The position numbers were made by a program, and so were the translations under genes. From an uncultured Collinsella sp. (lineage in GTDB: Bacteria; Actinomycetota; Coriobacteriia; Coriobacteriales; Coriobacteriaceae): a stretch of DNA of 6,648 nt. The DNA lies in assembly GCA_902468695.1 (NCBI GenBank), contig CABQZS010000158.1, positions 1-6,648 of the forward strand, given 5' to 3'. Positions 1 through 4,451 of this stretch are shown here, one piece after another. Under the pieces are notes generated by a model. That model did no database searches. It was not told the DNA's origin and saw only the letters and a program-made list of their open reading frames with translations. The number at the start of each line of letters is the position of its first letter. The stretch's first letter is position 1.

Positions 1-99
1 CGCGGTCGCGGCCTTCTGCGCGGCGTCCACCACGGCGGGCGCGGCCTCGCGTGCAGCAGCGACCATGCGGTCTTTGATGCCCTCGACGAGTTTGCTCAT
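1..99 (-). CDS. Unknown Ala-rich protein, N-terminal 33 residues (cut by window edge)
   Basis: The reading frame starts at ATG 99-97 and runs open to the left edge. The visible N-terminus begins MSKLVEGIKDRMVAAAREAA and continues Ala/Val-rich, which suggests a charged or amphipathic helix. There is no obvious signal peptide. A good Shine-Dalgarno sequence (GAGGAGAGAC on the minus strand, 110-101) sits directly before the ATG. Only 11 bp separate it from the stop codon of the upstream TetR gene, so the two are almost certainly one transcript, and this protein may be a target or partner of that regulator. I do not recognise the family from so short a piece. Confidence 0.7.
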   Translation of the reverse strand, partial: MSKLVEGIKDRMVAAAREAAPAVVDAAQKAATA

Positions 100-110
100 T
101 GTCTCTCCTC

Positions 111-821
111 TTAGTTGTTGGACTCGACGGTTGCGGCGGTGTCGGCCGCGTCCTCGAGCTGCAGGTTCAATAGCTTCATGCCGTATTCCGGCACGTTGAT
201 ATCGATGGGTTGGCCATACAGGTCACCAGGGCGCACAAAAGCGAGCACCGTCATAATGCGCGCCATGGCCTCGGGCGATTCGGTGAGCCCGCGCTCAAAC
301 CAGCGCTGAATCATGCCGACCTCGGCACTCACGACGTAGGTGACGTAGTAGTCAAAGAACGTGCCCAGCGCCAGGCCCAAAATGCCCGTCTGTGCACGCG
401 GCACCACAGCCTCACGCGCGGTGTCGATGATCCTTTTAATGAAGGCCTGGTCGCCGCCCGGACCCAGCAGCGCACCGATTAAGTCGCGGTTGGCCGCAAG
501 ATAACGCAGCAGCTCAACCGAACCGGGCGCCGGCTCGAGCTCATCGATGTTGTGATAGAGATCGGGCAGCTGAGCTGCGGTGATGAGCTCAATACGCTCA
601 CGGATCTCGGCCAGCAAGCCGTCCTCGATTTGATTGATAAAGTCGGGGATATCGCGGTAGTGCGAATAGAACGTGCGACGCGTAAGGCCGGCACGCTCGG
701 TGAGCGACGCGACGTTAATGCGCGAAAGGTCGCCGCTTTCGGCAAGCTCGCTGGCAAGTGCCTGGCGAAGGGCACGCTGCGAGCGAAGGGACCGGCGATC
801 GCATTTCTCGAGCTGGGACAA
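111..821 (-). CDS. TetR/AcrR-family transcriptional regulator (236 aa)
   Basis: This is a DNA-binding repressor-type protein. The N-terminal helix-turn-helix lies at about residues 33-58, with the typical INVASLTERAGLTRRTFYSHY pattern ending in the FYSHYRD recognition-helix signature. The C-terminal part, about residues 100-195, carries LLRYLAANRDLIGALLG and the aromatic YYVTYVVSAEVGMIQRWFERG stretch. That pattern is typical of TetR proteins with a DhaS-like C-terminal domain (TetR_C_7 type), whose ligands are mostly unknown. The start is a TTG (821-819) preceded by a strong AAGGAGG four bases upstream. No ATG fits better. The gene is followed after 11 bp by the partial gene at 1-99. Short inverted repeats upstream (844-885) suggest autoregulation. 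The family call is firm; the regulated function is not visible. Confidence 0.93.
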   Translation of the reverse strand: MSQLEKCDRRSLRSQRALRQALASELAESGDLSRINVASLTERAGLTRRTFYSHYRDIPDFINQIEDGLLAEIRERIELITAAQLPDLYHNIDELEPAPGSVELLRYLAANRDLIGALLGPGGDQAFIKRIIDTAREAVVPRAQTGILGLALGTFFDYYVTYVVSAEVGMIQRWFERGLTESPEAMARIMTVLAFVRPGDLYGQPIDINVPEYGMKLLNLQLEDAADTAATVESNN

Positions 822-843
822 GCGTCCTCCTTGTTACTCAGCC

Positions 844-885
844 TGTGCGCTATTGCACAGTGCGAGTATTATTGCACACCGTGTG
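844..885. promoter_or_regulatory. Candidate operator region of the TetR gene at 111-821
   Basis: Two kinds of symmetry lie just upstream of the TTG start. One is TGTGC-N6-GCACA (844-859); the other is CACAC-C-GTGTG (875-885). In addition, TATTGCACA is repeated directly at 851-859 and 870-878, a 19-bp period of about two helical turns. A TAATAC-like -10 on the minus strand (around 867-872) falls between them. TetR regulators commonly repress their own promoter through such dyads; the assignment to this TetR is inference. Confidence 0.4.
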
Positions 886-910
886 TATCAACACGTAAAG
901 GCAATATTTA

Positions 911-945
911 GAATGTGACAAAGGGACAGTCCCTTTGTCACATTC
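911..945. repeat. Perfect 17-bp palindrome, GTGACAAAGGGAC type, copy 1
   Basis: The arms 911-927 and 929-945 are perfect reverse complements around the single base at 928; the core arm is GTGACAAAGGGAC. A second, slightly diverged copy lies at 1351-1377. No T-run follows on either strand, so it is not a classic intrinsic terminator, although a strong hairpin could still stop or protect RNA. I recall this palindrome type as a scattered repeat in gut actinobacterial genomes, possibly a REP/MITE-like element. That is recall, not a search. Confidence 0.85.
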
Positions 946-999
946 AGCGACCGCCTAGGTTGTGCCAGTTGTGCCTGGCTTTTGAAGCGGCATTGCCAA

Positions 1000-1028
1000 T
1001 TGTTCAAAATGTCATTCGTGGGTAGAAT
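1000..1028 (+). promoter_or_regulatory. Sigma-70-type promoter driving the antisense RNA
   Basis: The -35 is TTGTTC (1000-1005) and the -10 is TAGAAT (1023-1028, one mismatch to consensus), with an ideal 17-bp spacer. The predicted start is about 1035. No plus-strand protein gene follows within reach; the only thing it can transcribe is RNA antisense to the 3' end of the small gene at 1097-1222. The -10 hexamer and the first transcribed block (GACGGCAG) are duplicated in inverted orientation at the toxin promoter. Confidence 0.55.
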
Positions 1029-1034
1029 AGTGTC

Positions 1035-1117
1035 GACGGCAGCCCAAGTTCTGGAAAGCTGGGCAGCGCCGTTGTTTGCATTAGGGGGTCAACGCCTTAG
1101 CGGCGGCGACCCCTTCT
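1035..1117 (+). ncRNA. Candidate antisense antitoxin RNA (about 80 nt)
   Basis: This is predicted from the promoter at 1000-1028 and a hairpin near 1084-1113 where transcription may stop. It would contain a first stem-loop (GCCCA at 1042-1046 pairing with TGGGC at 1060-1064). It would overlap the last codons and stop of the convergent small gene, from 1097 on. Convergent 3'-overlapping antisense RNAs are known in txpA/RatA, bsrG/SR4 and Fst-type loci. The exact ends are estimates and no transcript data exist here. Confidence 0.45.
1084..1117 (+). terminator. Hairpin between the convergent small gene and antisense RNA
   Basis: GGGGTC (1084-1089 within a G5 run) pairs with GACCCC (1108-1113), with an inner GCC/GGC pairing and a TTAGC loop. 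On the plus strand it is followed by TTCTGTT, a weak U-rich tail. The hairpin spans the stop codon of the minus-strand gene, so it could act in both directions, as shared hairpins do in convergent type I loci. The short tail makes efficient termination uncertain. Confidence 0.35.
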
Positions 1118-1222
1118 GTTGCGCTTCGAACGCTGCTTGAGTGCCTCGGAAAGGCCGACAAGCGCCGTGAAGAACGAAACCAAAGCGGTCAGAAGTCTCA
1201 CGAAATCAATCAAATCGGTCAT
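1097..1222 (-). CDS. Small hydrophobic peptide with basic tail (41 aa), candidate type I toxin
   Basis: The 41-aa peptide starts at ATG 1222-1220 and ends at TAA 1099-1097. It begins MTDLIDFVRLLTALVSFF and continues hydrophobic to about residue 28, one membrane-spanning or amphipathic helix. A tail follows (K29-R41) in which 9 of 13 residues are Lys or Arg. The start is set by a perfect Shine-Dalgarno sequence, GGAGGTGA, eight bases upstream; the in-frame ATG two codons earlier is too close to it. Length, one helix and basic C-terminus match the general form of type I toxins (Fst, TxpA, TisB, holin-like toxins), though I see no sequence match to any of them. It lies alone between two palindromes, with its own promoter, a LexA-like box, a hairpin over the ribosome-binding site and an opposing promoter at its 3' end. 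It might instead be an SOS-induced membrane peptide of another kind, for example a division inhibitor. Confidence 0.72.
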   Translation of the reverse strand: MTDLIDFVRLLTALVSFFTALVGLSEALKQRSKRNRRGRRR

Positions 1223-1230
1223 GGGCATCA

Positions 1231-1248
1231 CCTCCCATCGGATGGAGG
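1231..1248 (-). promoter_or_regulatory. Hairpin sequestering the ribosome-binding site of the small gene
   Basis: In the minus-strand RNA, CCTCCAT (1248-1242) pairs with ATGGGAGG (1238-1231) across a three-base CCG loop, with one bulged G. The stem contains the whole GGAGG of the Shine-Dalgarno sequence. Type I toxin mRNAs often hide their ribosome-binding site in this way to delay translation. The pairing is seen in the sequence; its effect is inferred. Confidence 0.65.
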
Positions 1249-1286
1249 GCGCTGCCCGGCACATGGAACTGCCGTCAACGATACCG

Positions 1287-1316
1287 ATTCTATCAAAGCG
1301 CAGTTAGATATGCGAA
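1287..1316 (-). promoter_or_regulatory. Promoter of the small hydrophobic peptide gene
   Basis: On the minus strand the -35 is TTCGCA (1316-1311, four of six consensus bases) and the -10 is TAGAAT (1292-1287, five of six), with an 18-bp spacer. The predicted start near 1280 gives a leader of about 58 nt. The -35 lies inside the LexA-like dyad at 1310-1329, so bound repressor would block polymerase. Confidence 0.55.
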
Positions 1317-1329
1317 TGTTTGTTCGCAT
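1310..1329. promoter_or_regulatory. LexA (SOS) box-like operator
   Basis: A perfect 7-bp dyad, ATGCGAA-N6-TTCGCAT, overlaps the -35 of the small gene. Read on the minus strand, the core at 1326-1313 is CGAACAAACATTCG. The LexA box of Gram-positive bacteria is CGAAC-N4-GTTCG (B. subtilis form CGAACRNRYGTTYC), so the spacing is right and only one base of one half-site differs. The position over the -35 is what a repressor site should have. It could serve another dyad-binding repressor. Confidence 0.6.
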
Positions 1330-1350
1330 TTCAAGAGACCAGCATCACCT

Positions 1351-1377
1351 GTGACAAAGTGACTGTCCCTTTGTCAC
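1351..1377. repeat. GTGACAAAGGGAC-type palindrome, copy 2
   Basis: The arms 1351-1363 and 1365-1377 are reverse complements with one mismatch (1360 against 1368). It matches the core of copy 1 at 911-945. It begins one base beyond the stop codon of the HAD gene (TAA 1381-1379), so it may form the 3' end of that mRNA. The two copies bracket the small-gene locus. Confidence 0.8.
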
Positions 1378-1378
1378 A

Positions 1379-2236
1379 TTATTCGATGACGGTGCGGGAG
1401 TTTTGCTTGTGCATGGTGGCGAGCATGTGTTTGGGGACGGCGTGGACCATGCAGCTGCCGATGGTCGCGCTCGCGGCGGCCTTGGCGGCATCGCTTGCGT
1501 TTTTGGTCGCGTAGCTGTGGCGGAAACGCTTGAGCATGGCAATGTCGTTGCCGCCGTCGCCGTAGACCGCGACCTCGTCCTCGGCAATACCGTAGTAGTC
1601 CGCCAGCCAGGACACACTCTCGCCCTTGTTGCACGCCGCGTCCGTGATCTCAAACATCACCGGGTCAAACGGCGCGTTGACCACGCGGTCCGAGCGCTCG
1701 GCCAAATACGCCTTAAGGTCGCGCTCTAGATCGGGCGAGGTCACGCGGCAGTTGATCTTACACACGTCATGACGCAGGATGTCGCCGATCGACTGATCGA
1801 AATACTGCTCCTCGTGATACCCGCCACGCGCGCGCATGCCGCGCATCACGATGCGCTTGATGGGGCTGTCCTTTTTAAAGCCCGCCTGGTGCATCTCGAA
1901 CGACCCGCTCGAAAACATGCCGTCGGGCGTGGAGCAGTCGAAGCAAATGTCCGGGAACGCCTTGAGCAGTTCCTCGGTAACCTGCGGGTCGATGGTCCAG
2001 GTCTTGAGCACCTCGCCATGACTGTCGCGCACGATGGATCCGTTGGAGCAGCAGGCGTCAAGCGTCAGGCCCGTAAAGCCATGCTCGCCGACCGGCAGCG
2101 TCGAGCGTCCGGTCGCGGGAACCACATGCAGGCCAGCCTCGGTCAGCTCGCGAATGGCACGGCGGATGGTCCCATCCGCCTCATGCAGGGCGTTCAGCAG
2201 CGTTCCGTCTAAGTCACTCGCAAACATCTTGATCAT
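1379..2236 (-). CDS. Cof-type HAD-IIB family hydrolase (285 aa)
   Basis: This is a cytoplasmic Mg2+-dependent phosphatase of the haloacid dehalogenase superfamily, Cof/YidA type. Such enzymes usually act on sugar phosphates, FMN or pyridoxal phosphate, and the substrate cannot be read from sequence. Motif I is FASDLDGTLL, with nucleophile D8 and acid D10. Motif II is the Thr of PATGR (T42). The motif III lysine is K204 (ACNKGESVSWL). Motif IV is YGDGGNDIAML, with D227 and D231. The C2-type cap lies between about residues 85 and 195. Length is near the 270 aa typical of the family. I chose ATG 2236 because MIKMFASDLDGT is the standard family start and AAGGAGAGG precedes it. The frame is open for 28 more codons upstream, but that stretch has no family character. 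The ribosome-binding site lies in a large inverted repeat. The TAA is followed at once by a palindrome. Confidence 0.93.
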   Translation of the reverse strand: MIKMFASDLDGTLLNALHEADGTIRRAIRELTEAGLHVVPATGRSTLPVGEHGFTGLTLDACCSNGSIVRDSHGEVLKTWTIDPQVTEELLKAFPDICFDCSTPDGMFSSGSFEMHQAGFKKDSPIKRIVMRGMRARGGYHEEQYFDQSIGDILRHDVCKINCRVTSPDLERDLKAYLAERSDRVVNAPFDPVMFEITDAACNKGESVSWLADYYGIAEDEVAVYGDGGNDIAMLKRFRHSYATKNASDAAKAAASATIGSCMVHAVPKHMLATMHKQNSRTVIE

Positions 2237-2290
2237 GGGCACGCCTCTCCTTCGTCTGCACGATATTGTAGACGAAGGAGAGGCATGCCC
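2237..2290. repeat. 21-bp inverted repeat in the leader of the HAD gene
   Basis: Arms 2237-2257 and 2270-2290 match at 20 of 21 positions (mismatch 2242/2285) across a 12-base centre. The proximal arm begins next to the ATG and contains the Shine-Dalgarno sequence (AAGGAGAGG, minus 2252-2244); the distal arm carries its complement. Read-through RNA from the upstream exporter gene would have the ribosome-binding site buried. There is no T-run, so it is not an ordinary terminator. It may be an operator or a translational switch. Confidence 0.85.
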
Positions 2291-2292
2291 AA
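2265..2292 (-). promoter_or_regulatory. Possible promoter of the HAD gene inside the inverted repeat
   Basis: The centre of the repeat holds TACAAT (minus, 2270-2265), five of six bases of a -10. A weak TTGGGC -35 (2292-2287) lies 16 bp upstream. Transcription from here would start near 2258, so the RNA would contain only the proximal arm, with a free ribosome-binding site. The -35 is poor, so this is tentative. Confidence 0.35.
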
Positions 2293-2351
2293 ACAATGGC
2301 GTTCCGGCGCGGCGAGACAATGCTTCCGCAAATTCACGGTCCCCCAGCGCT

Positions 2352-3614
2352 TTAAGACATTCGCCATAAGCGACTTATCAGCCGATTAAACAGCGTCGTC
2401 GTCAACGTCAGCACCGCCAACATGCCTGCGAATACAATCGCCGGTGTCCATCGATCATATGCGAGCCCGTAAACCAATTGGCCAATAGGCGTTGCACAGG
2501 AAAGCGTCATATAAACGAGTGCCAGCACTTTTCCGCAGAGTTCCTTTGGCACTGACCGCTGAACGAATGAAATGATTTCGACCGATGTAATGCTTGCCCA
2601 CGCCATAACCCATGCCGAACCGGCCGCAAGCGCGGCAAACGCTAATTCATCAGGACCGCTCAGTAGCGCGACAATAATCGGTACGACTCCAAAACTAATC
2701 ATCGCAACATATCGACATATGCCCTTGAAGGAAAAACGATGTGGCCAAATACCGACCAAACCACTGCCGACAAGACCACCTAAGCCCATAGCCACCTCAA
2801 TAATCCCAACAAAGGATGACTGCATTCCGAGATGCTTTGCAACAATAACGGGAGCACCAATCGTTAACCCAACTAACGCAAGGTTCAAAATAGCTGCAAG
2901 CAAAAACACAACGAGCAATGATGCGTTTTGAAACAGGTACCGAATCGACTCCCGAAAATCGCTTCGGCATGTCGAGCAAGTCGTACTGCCCCCTGTCATT
3001 CCAGATGAGGCGTTTCGCTTGAGTGCGCCCCCGAACAGCAGGGCTGACATCGCAAACGTCAACGCCGCGGTTTCGCATAGGGCATCGATACCAAAGCACC
3101 CATAGACTGCCGTCCCGACTACAGGCCCCAAGATATTGCTCGCCATGGTCATCTGCGAGACCAACGCAGTGGCACGCTCAACCTTTTCTGGGCCCGTCAT
3201 GCGCACCGTCTCAATTTGAAGCATCGGTTTCAGCAGCGATTGGATGCCATATTGGACGCAAAGCATTGCTACCACGACAACAGCAAGAGGCAGCGAACGC
3301 TTCATGGGGATAAACAACAGTGATGCAGCCATCAGAACAATGCCGAACACCACAAGAACCCCGCGATGTCTCCCGCGATCCGCCAAGATTCCGCCAGCCG
3401 GAGTCGCAAGCACGCCCGGCACGAACGCTATCGCCGCGACAGCACCATATAACGTTGATGAGCCGCTGCAGTCGAACAAGTAAAGCGGGCACGCAAAGCA
3501 CAGTGCCGACAACATCGAATACGCGCACAGCTGTGCAACAAGAAGACCGAAAAGCCTGATAGATCGCACTGTTTTTTGCGCCAACGAGACATTGCTCCTC
3601 CGCATTCCAGCCAT
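2352..3614 (-). CDS. MFS transporter, likely drug or metabolite exporter (420 aa)
   Basis: This is a major facilitator superfamily membrane protein with hydrophobic segments throughout, consistent with about 12 helices. The loop after helix 2 carries the MFS motif A form GGILADRGRHRG (about residues 74-85). The overall pattern resembles the EntS/MFS_3 group of proton-driven exporters. I chose ATG 3614, which has AGGGGG seven bases upstream; the frame is open 26 codons further, but that stretch crosses the candidate operator at 3628-3648 and has no good ribosome-binding site. The gene lies 100 bp downstream of a TetR gene on the same strand, the usual repressor-pump arrangement. Its base composition looks more AT-rich than the amt, glnK and HAD genes, which may mean horizontal acquisition. 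The substrate is unknown. Confidence 0.9.
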   Translation of the reverse strand: MAGMRRSNVSLAQKTVRSIRLFGLLVAQLCAYSMLSALCFACPLYLFDCSGSSTLYGAVAAIAFVPGVLATPAGGILADRGRHRGVLVVFGIVLMAASLLFIPMKRSLPLAVVVVAMLCVQYGIQSLLKPMLQIETVRMTGPEKVERATALVSQMTMASNILGPVVGTAVYGCFGIDALCETAALTFAMSALLFGGALKRNASSGMTGGSTTCSTCRSDFRESIRYLFQNASLLVVFLLAAILNLALVGLTIGAPVIVAKHLGMQSSFVGIIEVAMGLGGLVGSGLVGIWPHRFSFKGICRYVAMISFGVVPIIVALLSGPDELAFAALAAGSAWVMAWASITSVEIISFVQRSVPKELCGKVLALVYMTLSCATPIGQLVYGLAYDRWTPAIVFAGMLAVLTLTTTLFNRLISRLWRMS

Positions 3615-3627
3615 AAGCCTGCCCCCT

Positions 3628-3648
3628 ATACATATCATTAGTATGTAT
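3628..3648. promoter_or_regulatory. Palindromic operator upstream of the MFS gene
   Basis: ATACATA (3628-3634) and TATGTAT (3642-3648) form a 21-bp dyad with a 7-base centre, directly upstream of the exporter's ribosome-binding site. TACATA/TATGTA half-sites are common in operators of TetR-type efflux repressors such as AcrR. A weaker related dyad, ATAC-N5-GTAT, lies at about 3699-3711. The likely binder is the TetR encoded at 3715-4377. Confidence 0.6.
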
Positions 3649-3659
3649 TTAATGACTTG

Positions 3660-3683
3660 AAAAGGGCAGCCGTGGCTACCCTT
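3660..3683 (-). terminator. Weak intrinsic terminator after the second TetR gene
   Basis: In the minus-strand RNA, AAGGG-T-AGCC pairs with GGCT-G-CCCTT (3683-3662) around a tight loop with one mismatch, and the stem runs into TTTT. The tail is short, so read-through into the MFS gene is likely; it may partly separate repressor and pump expression. Confidence 0.5.
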
Positions 3684-3714
3684 ACAAATCAATTACATAC
3701 CGTCAGTATCTATA

Positions 3715-4377
3715 TTACCACCCAGCACGGTTCCATACGTCCCAGATCTGAGCCGTTGTCTGAAGCACTTCATTACCCAAATCGAGCCCCACCGCGGCCG
3801 CCATCTGCGCCAAACATTGCGCGCGAGCGAGCATTCGATCCTTGGTCTCGAGCGGACGGAACAGCGGCAGCAGCCAAAGATTCGCCAACAACGATACGGC
3901 CTCAGCCGCTTCGCGCGGGCATTTGCACGCAATGGAGCCGTCGGCGATGCCCTCCTCGATCACTGGCAAGAGACAGCCATCGGCCGACTCGTCGAACGAG
4001 CCCTGGTACTGCATCGCCAGTAGACGCGAGCTTTTTACCGGATCTGCCGCAGGATGCATGCGTGCCCATAGCTCAATTTGCGGAACGACAGACTCGGGCG
4101 CGTACAGTCGCTTGAGCTTTTGGGCTCCGGTCATATTGCCGATACCAAGCGTTGAGCGACGTTGCTCAACAATCGGAGCCATTGCCCGATCAAATGCGGC
4201 GTTGAAAATCTCCTCTTTGCTCTTAAAGTGATGATAGACAGCACCCTTGGTCATGCCATCGAGGCGGTCGACGATATCTTGAATGCTCGTCCCCTCATAA
4301 CCCCGTGCGCAGAATAGCTCCAACGCCGCGTCGAGAATCTTCGCAACCGTCTCCTCGGGATATTTATTACGACCCAT
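3715..4377 (-). CDS. TetR/AcrR-family regulator, likely repressor of the MFS exporter (220 aa)
   Basis: The N-terminus reads MGRNKYPEETVAKILDAALE, then a helix-turn-helix at about residues 28-52 (TSIQDIVDRLDGMTKGAVYHHF), the hallmark of TetR regulators. The C-terminal ligand domain, about residues 60-220, is not recognisable as a defined subtype. The start at ATG 4377 fits the family's usual N-terminus but has only a weak GGA upstream. An in-frame ATG at 4413 would add 12 residues; it coincides with the start point predicted from a TAAAAT -10 (4425-4420), so leaderless translation from there is possible. The MFS gene follows after 100 bp with a dyad in the gap, so this is probably its local repressor. 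It seems to be a separate unit from glnK, whose stop is 74 bp upstream. Confidence 0.92.
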   Translation of the reverse strand: MGRNKYPEETVAKILDAALELFCARGYEGTSIQDIVDRLDGMTKGAVYHHFKSKEEIFNAAFDRAMAPIVEQRRSTLGIGNMTGAQKLKRLYAPESVVPQIELWARMHPAADPVKSSRLLAMQYQGSFDESADGCLLPVIEEGIADGSIACKCPREAAEAVSLLANLWLLPLFRPLETKDRMLARAQCLAQMAAAVGLDLGNEVLQTTAQIWDVWNRAGW

Positions 4378-4384
4378 AATCCGT

Positions 4385-4438
4385 CCATCCGCAACGCAAG
4401 TCTTGTGCCTCATTGCAGCATTTTAACGTTGCGGATGG
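4385..4438. repeat. Perfect 12-bp inverted repeat around the TetR promoter
   Basis: CCATCCGCAACG (4385-4396) and CGTTGCGGATGG (4427-4438) are exact reverse complements, 30 bases apart. A likely minus-strand promoter lies across the right arm and the centre: TCGACC (4449-4444), 18 bp, TAAAAT (4425-4420). The arms therefore flank the predicted start point. It may be a two-site operator; the long loop and missing T-run argue against a terminator. Confidence 0.6.
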
Positions 4439-4451
4439 TAGGCGGTCGATT

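Noticed and set aside
911..945. Intrinsic terminator of the TetR or small gene
   Set aside because: The hairpin is strong, but no T-run follows on either strand, and a near copy occurs at 1351-1377; a repeat element fits better.
1119..1307. 62-codon plus-strand frame across the small-gene locus
   Set aside because: It has no convincing ribosome-binding site and runs through the minus-strand promoter and leader elements; the minus-strand 41-codon gene explains the region better.
1769..2212. Plus-strand open frame of 147 codons opposite the HAD gene
   Set aside because: The minus-strand product contains all four HAD motifs; the plus-strand product is a composition shadow with no family features.
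2237..2320. 28-residue N-terminal extension of the HAD protein
   Set aside because: It lies mostly over the inverted repeat, has no family similarity, and a better ribosome-binding site precedes ATG 2236.
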